Source: an uncultured Acidimicrobiales bacterium
GTDB taxonomy: Bacteria > Actinomycetota > Acidimicrobiia > Acidimicrobiales > SZUA-35
Direction: 5' to 3'
Assembly (NCBI GenBank): GCA_938029215.1
Contig: CALHFG010000033.1
Coordinates: forward strand, 1-42,397
DNA length: 42,397 nucleotides
Below are positions 34,620-42,397 of the stretch, one piece after another (within the stretch, counting starts at the first letter, position 1; each line of letters opens with the position of its first letter). Made by a program: the position numbers and the translations under genes. The notes below the pieces were generated by a model. The model worked only from the letters and a program-made list of their open reading frames with translations, searched no databases and was not told the DNA's origin.

Positions 34620-36571
34620 AACGCCTCGGCCGCTTCGGCGGCGATGGTGCGATCACTGGGCGTTGGATCGGGATTGGACGGCAAGCCAACCAGGTGCGGT
34701 TTGCGAGGAGCGGAAGGTCGGCGAGAATTACGGAACCACCACACGAGAAGAAAGACCAACGCCGTTCCCGAGATCGCCCATCCCAGGCCTGGAACCGCGG
34801 TGGATCGGATCTGGTAGCGGCTGGTGGAAAGCACCCGTTCTCCATCGGGTGTCGAGGCGGTGACGTCGACGGTCGAGACACCGAGCGCACGAGCTTTGGC
34901 GCTGAGCTCTAAGACGGTTTCGCCCGGGGGAATGGTGAGGACCTGGCCGTCTTCGGCGATGTCTACACGATCGCCTCGGAACTCCAGCCGAACCAGCCGA
35001 GCGCTCGATGCGTCGTTCCGAATAGTGAGAGGCAGCGGGCCTTCGACCGCAGCGAGCGTGAGCGATTGAGAGCTCGGCAACGTAATCGATGCGAAGTCCT
35101 CCACCAGTTCGGCCTTTGCCCGGCTGATCGCTCGGGTTCGGTCAGCCGGGTTGCGGGAGCGGCTTAACGAATCGAGGATGAGCTGATTGAGCGACGGATT
35201 GGAGACTCCACGGAACGACCGGCTTGTTTGAGCCAGCGCTTGAAGCTCGGCTACGGACTCACCACTGTCGAGCAAGTTTTGCTCGGGGCGCTCGGCGGCC
35301 TGGAGCGGGTTACGTGGCTGGTTGACCAGAGCTTCGACGAGCGGAACGGCGCGCAACGGACCATCTTCGGTGAGCGTGCCAAGGAACGCATCGAGCGATT
35401 GAGAGTCCAGTACCGGTGCGCCTTCGCCGCCAAGGATGACCGACGACTGGGCATCCGTGGCCCGGAGGGAGAGACGCGCGTAGAGGGCATAGATGTCGCC
35501 AGGGGAGAAGTTGGCGAGGCCGGCAGGTGAGGAAAGCTCGTCGGTCAACTGGCGGTCGGGATCGATCAGCTGCACCCGGCCCGTGCTTCCCGCGACCGAC
35601 CCCGTTTCGATCGAGCTGGTTTTGATATTGAGCGCGGCCTCGACGCCACTGGAGAGAAGCAGGTCGGCACCATCGACGGTGAGCGCTGAAGAGAGCATTG
35701 CCACCTCGGGCAGAGGCGTGAGTCCGATTCGAAGCAGACGCTGCTGGTTGGTCTCTAGCGCTTGGGTATAGAACCGGCCCTGATCGATCTCGGCGAGAGC
35801 CGAGGGGTCGAGGTCGACGCCAGCGCCAGTGAGCACCGGTCGAGTTCCCGCCGCACCCGAGAATTGCTCGGCCAGGGCGGGATCCGATTCCAGTTGGGTG
35901 AGAAGTGCTTCATCGAACTGAATGGTGAAGGGAACGTTGGGGTACGCGGCAAGGAACAACATGCCGTCGGACAGGTTGAGACCATCGGCCGGCGACAACG
36001 TCAGCATGACGGCGACGTCGAGGGTGGTGAGGGTTTCGGTGTCCTGGGGAAGGCGAACGACAGTGGAGGAAACCGACGAAATGAGACCTCGGCTAGAACG
36101 AACTTCCACCGTGAACGGATAGACACCGGGACCGGGCAGGTATACGCGTTCGGCATCGCCGGAGGTCACGCTTCGAACCGGAATGGACAGAACCAAGTTG
36201 CCGTCCGGATCGGTAGCCGCCTCGGTCAAGGGAATCGGCGCCCGGCGATTGAGAACCGTTGCCGTAGGTGCGCCTACCTCCCGCTCGGTTTCGATGCGTT
36301 GATGGAACAACGCCCCAAGGAAGAGATCGGGGCGAATCTCGCCGTCCCAATCGATCGTGATGGATATCGTGCCGTCGGATGCGACCGACGCCGTTTGGTT
36401 GACCAGACGGACCGTTCCCGGTTCGATCTCTGCCGGATCTTCGGGGGAGCCCGCTTCGTTTGTTTGGTCGTTGGTTTCGTCGTTGGTTTGAGCGCTCGCG
36501 GCGGAAGGTCCCGCAACGAAAACAAGGGCCACGGCGGCGAGGATCGCGGCGAGACGGGTCAGCCGATCCAT
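34616..36571 (-). CDS. DUF6049-type secreted, C-terminally anchored envelope protein
   Basis: 651 residues. Signal peptide (1-28, ending SAASAQ), then Thr/Asn/Glu-rich linker, then several beta-rich domains; TM helix near 595-615 (GTALVFLLVWWF) and a basic cytoplasmic tail. YLPGPGVYPFTVEVRSSRG and the later SLTLAAVEGPLPLTIRNDAS are typical of DUF6049 proteins (Rv3909 in M. tuberculosis, next to mviN and sigM). Function unknown; role in envelope assembly is likely from context. Overlaps the GNAT gene by 13 bases. Confidence 0.8.
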   Translation of the reverse strand: MDRLTRLAAILAAVALVFVAGPSAASAQTNDETNDQTNEAGSPEDPAEIEPGTVRLVNQTASVASDGTISITIDWDGEIRPDLFLGALFHQRIETEREVGAPTATVLNRRAPIPLTEAATDPDGNLVLSIPVRSVTSGDAERVYLPGPGVYPFTVEVRSSRGLISSVSSTVVRLPQDTETLTTLDVAVMLTLSPADGLNLSDGMLFLAAYPNVPFTIQFDEALLTQLESDPALAEQFSGAAGTRPVLTGAGVDLDPSALAEIDQGRFYTQALETNQQRLLRIGLTPLPEVAMLSSALTVDGADLLLSSGVEAALNIKTSSIETGSVAGSTGRVQLIDPDRQLTDELSSPAGLANFSPGDIYALYARLSLRATDAQSSVILGGEGAPVLDSQSLDAFLGTLTEDGPLRAVPLVEALVNQPRNPLQAAERPEQNLLDSGESVAELQALAQTSRSFRGVSNPSLNQLILDSLSRSRNPADRTRAISRAKAELVEDFASITLPSSQSLTLAAVEGPLPLTIRNDASSARLVRLEFRGDRVDIAEDGQVLTIPPGETVLELSAKARALGVSTVDVTASTPDGERVLSTSRYQIRSTAVPGLGWAISGTALVFLLVWWFRNSRRPSAPRKPHLVGLPSNPDPTPSDRTIAAEAAEAL

Positions 36572-37329
36572 TCGAGCACCACCAGACCGCTTGGTTCAGG
36601 TTCAAACCCAACATTGCGATAGAGGTTCAGCGCTCGCTGGTTTCGCTCCTGGGTGTTCACCATGATTTGGATCGCATGGCGGCGCCGGAGCCACTGGAAG
36701 GCGTCTTCGATCAGGATACGACCAAAGCCTTGGCCCTCTGCCCAGGGGTGTACCGCAAGTCGCTGCAGATACCCCCTCTGACCAGCTAATCCAGTGACTG
36801 CATACCCCTGCACACCCTCGGGTCCGTCGATGATGCGGTAACGGTGCCGAGGGGTTGCGCGACGGGCTTCTCGTAGCGCCTCGGCGTCGAATCGCCAGAA
36901 CGGTTCAAACGCCATTCCGTCGACTTCGATCACCGGAGCCTCGTGCCAGCGGCGGCCCGGCCGGAGCTCATAGCCCTCGGGGAGCGGCGGGGAGAAGCGA
37001 TGGCTTCGATGGTTTGGACCGAATCGTAGATCGAGTCCAAGAAGGTGGAGTTGTTCGTGAATCGTGAAACCGGCCGTAAGAAACGGTTGGGCATCCCGGA
37101 GCGATAACGCGGGCGTGACGGCACGTGGGATACCGCGATCGAGGAGCTTTTGACAGATGCCTGCCAGCTCATCTGGTGACGGCAACATGGAGGTTCGTCC
37201 CGGGCCGACCAAGGCAACGCCATGATGTCCCTGCCAGCTACTGACGCGGACCCGCGAGGTACTGAGCCCACCGACCGAGGTACGACCGCCGGGAGCCGAG
37301 GCAGACGAAGGAAAAGCAGCCGAACTCAC
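36559..37329 (-). CDS. GNAT-family N-acetyltransferase
   Basis: Up to 256 residues. The C-terminal GNAT fold carries the acetyl-CoA loop in LAVHPWAEGQGFGRIL and the closing NQRALNLYRNVGFEPE. The N-terminal 100 residues look like a degenerate second GNAT half (ALSLRDAQPFLTAGFTIHEQ). The GTG at 37329 has no ribosome site, and a later start is possible. It is first in the leftward cluster with DUF6049, the kinase and sigM. Substrate unknown. Confidence 0.8.
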   Translation of the reverse strand: MSSAAFPSSASAPGGRTSVGGLSTSRVRVSSWQGHHGVALVGPGRTSMLPSPDELAGICQKLLDRGIPRAVTPALSLRDAQPFLTAGFTIHEQLHLLGLDLRFGPNHRSHRFSPPLPEGYELRPGRRWHEAPVIEVDGMAFEPFWRFDAEALREARRATPRHRYRIIDGPEGVQGYAVTGLAGQRGYLQRLAVHPWAEGQGFGRILIEDAFQWLRRRHAIQIMVNTQERNQRALNLYRNVGFEPEPSGLVVLEWIG

Positions 37330-37415
37330 TATCTACTAAGGGTAGGCGGCGACGGTCCCATCTGTCAGTCAAGCGACGATTCACCAGGAGGAGATGTCGG
37401 TTGTAGCCTTAGAGC

Positions 37416-38432
37416 GTGACTTTGCTGCTGGCCACCAACGACCTTTGCTGGCTTCACGAGGCTGGTCCCCATCACCCAGAGCGGCCCGCTCGCCTGGATG
37501 CTTTCCAGCGCGGCATCGAACGAGCGGACCTCAGCGACGCGGTCAAATGGATCGAAGCTCCGCCAGCCGATCGAGCGGCGGTCGAACGAGTTCATCCAGG
37601 GCAGGTGCTGGATCGCCTGCAAATGTTGTGTCTCCAAGGCGGCGGTGCCATCGATCCCGACACCATCGTGAACGAAGTGTCTTCCGATGCGGCCTGGGTG
37701 GCGGCCGGAGCCGGCTTGGAACTGATTCGTCGGCTCGACGCAGGGGAGGCTGACGCGGGTTGGTCGGTGGTCCGACCGCCCGGGCATCATGCGTTGCCCA
37801 ACAAGCAGATGGGGTTCTGCTTGATCAACAACATCGCAGTTGCTGGACGGTTTCTGGCCGACCGCGGCGAACGCGTTGCAATCGTCGATATCGATGCCCA
37901 CCACGGCAACGGCACCCAGGACATCTTCTATGACGACCCAAACGTTCTTTTTGTAAGCCTGCATCAGTTTCCGTGGTACCCCTACACCGGCGCCCTCGAC
38001 GAAACTGGCGAAGGAGCTGGAAAGGGAACCACCGTCAATATTCCCTTACCCGCCTCCACGGCAGGGTCGGTATACCGATCGGCGATCGAAGACGTGGTGG
38101 TTCCGACGATCGAACGGTTCGCACCAACCTGGCTTCTCGTATCAGCTGGCTTCGATGGACACCGCGCCGACCCAATCACCGACCTCGGGTTGAGCTCGGC
38201 CGACTACGCCGACACGGCAAAGATCATCATGGATCTCGTTCCGGCAGGGAAACGGTTGCTGTTCCTCGAGGGAGGCTACGACACCGATGCTCTTGCGGCC
38301 TGTGCCGGGGCGGTCGCGTCGATCGCAGTGGACGGCGAGTACCGGCCGGAGCTCCCGACTGGAGGCGACCGCGGCCAAGCGGAAGTCTCTGCGGCTAAGC
38401 AGCTGCATGTGCATCTTCCCGAACATGGCTGA
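37416..38432 (+). CDS. histone deacetylase-family (AcuC-like) deacetylase
   Basis: 338 residues of the arginase/deacetylase fold. RPPGHHA (H124, H125) is the catalytic His pair, DIDAHHGNGTQ (D160, H162) and SAGFDGHRADP (D247) are the zinc ligands, and LEGGYD contains the transition-state Tyr. Bacterial members deacetylate acyl-lysine or polyamines; the substrate is unknown. GTG start without a near ribosome site (AGGAGG is about 25 bases upstream). The stop overlaps the next gene by 8 bases. Confidence 0.93.
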   Translation: MTLLLATNDLCWLHEAGPHHPERPARLDAFQRGIERADLSDAVKWIEAPPADRAAVERVHPGQVLDRLQMLCLQGGGAIDPDTIVNEVSSDAAWVAAGAGLELIRRLDAGEADAGWSVVRPPGHHALPNKQMGFCLINNIAVAGRFLADRGERVAIVDIDAHHGNGTQDIFYDDPNVLFVSLHQFPWYPYTGALDETGEGAGKGTTVNIPLPASTAGSVYRSAIEDVVVPTIERFAPTWLLVSAGFDGHRADPITDLGLSSADYADTAKIIMDLVPAGKRLLFLEGGYDTDALAACAGAVASIAVDGEYRPELPTGGDRGQAEVSAAKQLHVHLPEHG

Positions 38433-39663
38433 CGCGATAACGCTTCCCAGCGCTGCGCAGCGAGTCGGGGAACTTTTCCAAGCAGCTGGGTTTGAGCTTT
38501 TCGTCGTCGGCGGTGCCGTCCGAGATCAACTACTTGGTCTCGATACCTTTGCTGACGACATCGACATGACGACCAATGCTCGACCCGCTGACATTCTGGC
38601 GATCGTGGATCCCATCGCAACTGCGGTGTGGCGCCAGGGCGAACGCTTCGGCACGATCGGAGCCACCGTGCTTAATCGAGCCATCGAGATCACGACCTAT
38701 CGCAGCGAGACCTACACCGGTGAGAGCCGCAAGCCCGTGGTGGGTTTCGGTGATGACCTAGGGACCGATCTCAGTCGGCGTGATTTCACGATCAACGCCA
38801 TGGCCCGAAGCGTGCATACCGGAGAGCTCCACGATCCCTTCGGTGGTGAGGCCGATCTGGCGGCTCGGGTCCTTCGAACACCGCTCGCGCCGGATGTCTC
38901 ATTCGGCGACGATCCGCTGAGAATGCTTCGGGCTGCCCGGTTTGTTGCGCGGCTTGATCTTTCGCTTGACGATGAGCTCAAACGGGCGGCGACACAGCTG
39001 GCCGACCGGATGTCGATCGTTTCCGGGGAACGAGTCTTCGCCGAGCTCGAACGTCTACTCGGTCTGGCCAATCCGGAGCGAGGCCTCCAATTTCTGTGGG
39101 AGACCGGCGTGCTACGAGCGTCTTTCGATCGAGCCCCACTGCCCTCCTATGAGACGGTCATACAGTCGGTTCGCCGACTGCACACCTCCGGTCCGATCGA
39201 CACCGCAATCCGGTGGGCGGTTCTTTGTGACCTGACCGGTGTCGATGTGGACGAATTGGCCGAACAGCTACGGATGTCTACGGATCGATCACGAGACCTT
39301 GAGGTGCTGACCGGAACGACACTGCCGGAACCCGATGACACCCCGGCGCTACGGCGACTCGTGTTGCGACCAGGGCCCGACGACGTTCGACGGGTTGTTG
39401 AGGTGTACCGGCTCACCGGTGCCCTCGACGCAGCCGCCGCTAGCGCGCTCCTGGACGCATTCGACGGTCTCGCTGCCCGAGAGCCAGCCGAAAAGCTCCG
39501 TTGTCCGCTTTCGGGCGCCGACGTTATGGAGTTGCTCGACATCGAGCCCGGCCCACTTGTTGGCCGTGTTCGCAACGCTCTGGAGGCACTCGCGATCCAG
39601 CACGGTCCGCTCTCTGTCGCTGATGCCGAACAAGCTGCTCGGGAAGTCGCAGCTGCGCAATGA
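38425..39663 (+). CDS. pcnA: CCA tRNA nucleotidyltransferase-type protein
   Basis: 412 residues of the class II CCA-adding/poly(A) polymerase family. FVVGGAVRDQLLG, DDIDMTT (the two catalytic Asp), RRDFTINAMA and DDPLRMLRAARFVARLDL are diagnostic. The C-terminal part lacks a recognisable HD motif that many actinobacterial versions carry. Matches PcnA (Rv3907c), which is close to mviN and sigM in mycobacteria. ATG at 38425 chosen; ATG 38407 possible. It overlaps both neighbours. Confidence 0.92.
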   Translation: MADAITLPSAAQRVGELFQAAGFELFVVGGAVRDQLLGLDTFADDIDMTTNARPADILAIVDPIATAVWRQGERFGTIGATVLNRAIEITTYRSETYTGESRKPVVGFGDDLGTDLSRRDFTINAMARSVHTGELHDPFGGEADLAARVLRTPLAPDVSFGDDPLRMLRAARFVARLDLSLDDELKRAATQLADRMSIVSGERVFAELERLLGLANPERGLQFLWETGVLRASFDRAPLPSYETVIQSVRRLHTSGPIDTAIRWAVLCDLTGVDVDELAEQLRMSTDRSRDLEVLTGTTLPEPDDTPALRRLVLRPGPDDVRRVVEVYRLTGALDAAAASALLDAFDGLAAREPAEKLRCPLSGADVMELLDIEPGPLVGRVRNALEALAIQHGPLSVADAEQAAREVAAAQ

Positions 39664-40058
39664 ACGGCCGGCTTCGCGGAACGGCGTCGGGGGTTGTGAG
39701 CTACCGGCTAGAGCGGCAACGAGTCATCGACTCGGTGCTCGCAGGCGAACGCGATCGAAACGATGTATGCGACGCGCAGTCCGAGTTGAAACGGGTCGCT
39801 GTTAACCACGCCAGCCCGCTGAAGGATCCGTGCCCGATCTGCGGCGAGGATGAACTCGGGGTTGTGACGTTTGCTTTTGGGCTTGGTCTGCCTAGCGGCG
39901 GACGTTGCATTACCAGTTTGCGGGAGATGCAACGGTTGCGTCGAAGAGGTCGCCCCACCCGCGGGTACCGGGTGGAGGTGTGTCGTTCCTGCTGGTGGAA
40001 TCACCTGCGAGAGACCTTCCCGATCAGCGATCCCGCAAAGCGTCGCCTCTTGAGCTAG
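39660..40058 (+). CDS. DUF5318 zinc-ribbon protein
   Basis: 132 residues. CPICGED (C58, C61) and CRSCWWNHLRETF (C108, C111) form a four-Cys zinc ribbon; RVEVCRSC with WNHL is typical of actinobacterial DUF5318. Function unknown. ATGA overlap with the CCA gene. In mycobacteria the DUF5318 gene also precedes ponA1, as here. Confidence 0.85.
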   Translation: MNGRLRGTASGVVSYRLERQRVIDSVLAGERDRNDVCDAQSELKRVAVNHASPLKDPCPICGEDELGVVTFAFGLGLPSGGRCITSLREMQRLRRRGRPTRGYRVEVCRSCWWNHLRETFPISDPAKRRLLS

Positions 40059-40113
40059 CCGCGGCGCCTTCGATCGTTCCGGTCGTGGCTAGGACCTAGG
40101 ATGGGCCGCGACG

Positions 40114-42339
40114 TTGGTTCCGCCCGTTCGTCGGCTACAACTATCCACCGCTGTGTTAGATCTTCTTCTCACACCTCGTCCGCCGAGGAATCGCCGCCGA
40201 AACCCGTTCTGGCGACTGCGCCGGCTCTTCCTGCTTGGCGTCTTCGCCGGCGTTGGCGCGCTCGCCGCAGCAATCATGGTGCTGTCCACCCAAATCCGGT
40301 TGCCCGAACTCGCCACCCCAGACCTCAACGAGACCACGTTCATCTGCACCGCCGAAATCGAAAGCAACTGCACGCGTGATCTGGCAACGGCGACATTGGC
40401 TTCGGAACAGGACCGGGAACTGGTTACATATGACCAAATTCCCCCGGTTCTCATCCAGGCGGTCATCTCGGCTGAGGACAAGGACTACTTCGATCACGAA
40501 GGCGTCGATCCGTACGGCATCGCTCGGGCGCTGTATCAAGACATTCGTTTCGGCGGGACGCTGCAGGGTGGTTCAACCATCACGCAGCAGTACGTAAAGA
40601 ACAGCTTCCTCACCCCTGAACGCACCCTGGCCCGAAAGGTTCGAGAGGCGACGTTGGCCATCAAGCTCGAGCGAGAAGCGGCTGGCAACAAACAGGCGGG
40701 CAAGGAACAGATTCTCAACGACTACCTGAACCTGATCTACTTCGGGCGTGGCGCCTACGGCATCCAGGCCGCGTCGCAGGGCTATTTTGGCAAGAACGTT
40801 GAGGAGCTCAACCTGGCCGACTCCGCCTACCTCGCCGGACTCATTCGAGCGCCCGAAAGCGCGGACGCGCGGGACAATCCCGAGGAGGCCAAGCGTCGGA
40901 GATCGACCGTGCTTCGACGCATGCTGGAAGACGGCTACATCACCGAGCTTGAGGCAGAGCGGGCCGACAAACGGACGTTGAGCACCATCATTCCCCAAGC
41001 CAGCCGGGCCGGTCTAGGGCAAGTGAAGGGTGCCGAGTTTGGCTCGGAGTACTTCGTCGAGGCCGTGCGTCAACAGCTGGCCAAGCTGTATCCCGATGGC
41101 GGCATCTACACCGAGGGTCTTCGGGTCTACACCACCTTGGATCACGAACTGCAACGCCACGCCTACCAGACCGTCATCAACGAGCTTCCTCCCGAAGACC
41201 CCGACAACCCCACGGCTTCCATCGTCGCGGTAGATTCCAACGGACGGGTTGTCGCCATGATGGGCGGAACCGACTTCCGAGCCAGTGAGGTAAACCTGGC
41301 TCTGGGCCGCGAAGGTGGAGGCTCCGGGCGTCAACCAGGCTCGTCGTTCAAGCCGTTCGCGTTGGCAGAATCGCTCGAACAGGGTTTCTCGGCACGTTCG
41401 CTCTATTCGGCTCCATCGGTGATCGAAATCGAAGGCGCCAACGATGGGGGAGTGTGGCGGGTACGCGGTGGCGGTTCGTCCAAGGGATATCGCGATCTCG
41501 TCGACGCCATGCGGGTGTCCTCCAACGTGGTCTATGCCCAGCTGATGATCGACACCCGACCAGATCAGGTGATCCAGATGGCACAAAAGCTGGGTGTTCG
41601 TGCCGAACTTCCCGCCGTAAACGCTCTCGTCCTCGGTTCGGGCGAGGTATCGGTACAAGACATGGCCTCGGCCTACAGCACCTTTGAGCGTGAAGGCCTT
41701 GCCATGGCCCCCGTGTTGATCGAACGGATCGAGGACGCCGACGGCAATGTTCTGTGTTGGTACCCCGTCGATGGCGAGTGTCTGGCAACCCAAGACCAGC
41801 GGACCGGCGAGCAAGTAATCGACCCCGAAATAGCCCGGCAAGTCAACTACGCACTTCGTTCCGTCGTTGCCGAGGGCACCGGTCGCAACGCCCAGTTCGC
41901 CCAGGCAGCCGCTGGCAAGACCGGAACTACCCAGGACGCACGCGATGCATGGTTCGTCGGGTTCACCTGCGACCTGACCGCCGCAGTGTGGATGGGGTAC
42001 CCCGGCAGCCCCGGCGAACCGCCACGGTTCATGGACAACTTCCGTGGGATCGAAGTTCACGGTGGTGATTTCCCCGCGCAAATGTGGAGCGAATTCATGA
42101 CCCGGGCAACCGAAGGATCTGAGACGCCGTGCGAGGAACTCCCGGTGTCCGATGACTTCGAAGGCCGTGTCCGGAACCCGAACCTGTCGACGACCACCAC
42201 GATCCCCACCTGTCCCGCCCCCGGTGAGCCAGCCGACCCGGGCGTGGTCGAGTGCATTCCCGCTCCGACCACCGTGCCCGAGACGCCCGCAACCACCGTT
42301 CCAGAGGCGGACAGCGACGACGACGGAGACGACGGCTAG
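40114..42339 (+). CDS. class A penicillin-binding protein (PBP1)
   Basis: 741 residues, bifunctional peptidoglycan synthase. One TM helix (about 37-58), a GT51 glycosyltransferase domain starting ISAEDKDYFDHEGVD (Glu121 catalytic) with GGSTITQQYVKN, and a transpeptidase domain with SSFK (S410, K413), SSN (469-471) and KTGTT (602-606). The C-terminal tail is Thr/Pro-rich and then acidic, without a PASTA domain. Starts at TTG 40114 or GTG 40153; neither has a strong ribosome site. Confidence 0.96.
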   Translation: MVPPVRRLQLSTAVLDLLLTPRPPRNRRRNPFWRLRRLFLLGVFAGVGALAAAIMVLSTQIRLPELATPDLNETTFICTAEIESNCTRDLATATLASEQDRELVTYDQIPPVLIQAVISAEDKDYFDHEGVDPYGIARALYQDIRFGGTLQGGSTITQQYVKNSFLTPERTLARKVREATLAIKLEREAAGNKQAGKEQILNDYLNLIYFGRGAYGIQAASQGYFGKNVEELNLADSAYLAGLIRAPESADARDNPEEAKRRRSTVLRRMLEDGYITELEAERADKRTLSTIIPQASRAGLGQVKGAEFGSEYFVEAVRQQLAKLYPDGGIYTEGLRVYTTLDHELQRHAYQTVINELPPEDPDNPTASIVAVDSNGRVVAMMGGTDFRASEVNLALGREGGGSGRQPGSSFKPFALAESLEQGFSARSLYSAPSVIEIEGANDGGVWRVRGGGSSKGYRDLVDAMRVSSNVVYAQLMIDTRPDQVIQMAQKLGVRAELPAVNALVLGSGEVSVQDMASAYSTFEREGLAMAPVLIERIEDADGNVLCWYPVDGECLATQDQRTGEQVIDPEIARQVNYALRSVVAEGTGRNAQFAQAAAGKTGTTQDARDAWFVGFTCDLTAAVWMGYPGSPGEPPRFMDNFRGIEVHGGDFPAQMWSEFMTRATEGSETPCEELPVSDDFEGRVRNPNLSTTTTIPTCPAPGEPADPGVVECIPAPTTVPETPATTVPEADSDDDGDDG

Positions 42340-42347
42340 CTGTTTTG

Positions 42348-42397
42348 TCCCCTTCAGGGGGACTCCGCGGAACCGGAGGGGCTCTTTTCCGCAACGT
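42348..42397 (+). terminator. dispersed hairpin element, right copy (PBP terminator)
   Basis: The 34-base core is identical to 262-295, and similarity runs on to the window end with three mismatches. It starts 9 bases after the PBP stop; the hairpin (CCCC...GGGG with inner CTCCG/CGGAG) followed by TCTTTT fits an intrinsic terminator. TGTTTTG, also found before the left copy, precedes it. The window ends inside the similarity. Confidence 0.7.

Overview
The window looks like the replication-origin region of a chromosome from a GC-rich actinobacterium, most likely class Acidimicrobiia. The evidence is the gene order dciA-recF-dnaN / oriC / dnaA / rpmH-rnpA-yidD-yidC-jag-rsmG-parA-parB, the gyrB-gyrA-DUF3566-tRNA-Ile cluster, a SigM-type sigma/anti-sigma pair next to trxB, a DUF6049 gene, a DUF5318 gene beside a class A PBP, and a mycothiol-dependent enzyme family. 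The class assignment is inference; the phylum is well supported. Transcription diverges from the origin: dnaA, dnaN, recF, dciA, gyrB and gyrA run leftward, and rpmH through parB run rightward.

Layout. 1-4.5 kb: rpmB-rpmG (zinc-free ribosomal protein forms), a PlsC-type acyltransferase, and a sigma factor with a 690-residue membrane-anchored partner. 4.6-7.4 kb: a large secreted beta-propeller/beta-helix protein, divergent from the sigma gene. 7.6-9.5 kb: a three-gene overlapping cluster (mycothiol-dependent isomerase family, a 48-residue ORF, a Rossmann-fold protein). 9.6-12 kb: a FliA/WhiG-type sigma factor, an HSL-type hydrolase and a 56-residue membrane protein. 11.96-12.29 kb: a duplicated 119-bp repeat beside tRNA-Ile. 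12.4-22.7 kb: DUF3566, a TadG-like protein, gyrA, gyrB, dciA, recF, dnaN, oriC and dnaA. 23.1-29.8 kb: rpmH, rnpA, yidD, yidC, jag, rsmG, an HTH/coiled-coil protein, parA, parB and trxA. 30-37.3 kb, leftward: GNAT, DUF6049, a Ser/Thr kinase, a SigM-like sigma factor, its anti-sigma factor, a small membrane protein and trxB. 37.4-42.3 kb, rightward: an HDAC-family deacetylase, a CCA-adding-type enzyme, DUF5318 and a class A PBP.

Points of most interest: (1) between the DUF6049 gene and the sigM-like gene, where mycobacteria carry MurJ/MviN with a C-terminal pseudokinase and extracellular domain, this genome has a free-standing receptor kinase with intact catalytic motifs and no flippase part; (2) an HTH plus coiled-coil protein next to parAB, resembling RacA-type origin-anchoring proteins in architecture; (3) an oriC with a DnaA-box / GC / DnaA-trio arrangement; (4) a 119-bp near-perfect repeat whose hairpin appears to serve as the tRNA-Ile terminator; (5) a roughly 50-bp hairpin element present near both ends of the window; (6) GyrB with Asn in place of Asp in the EGDSA motif. 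No insertion sequence, phage gene or CRISPR array was seen.
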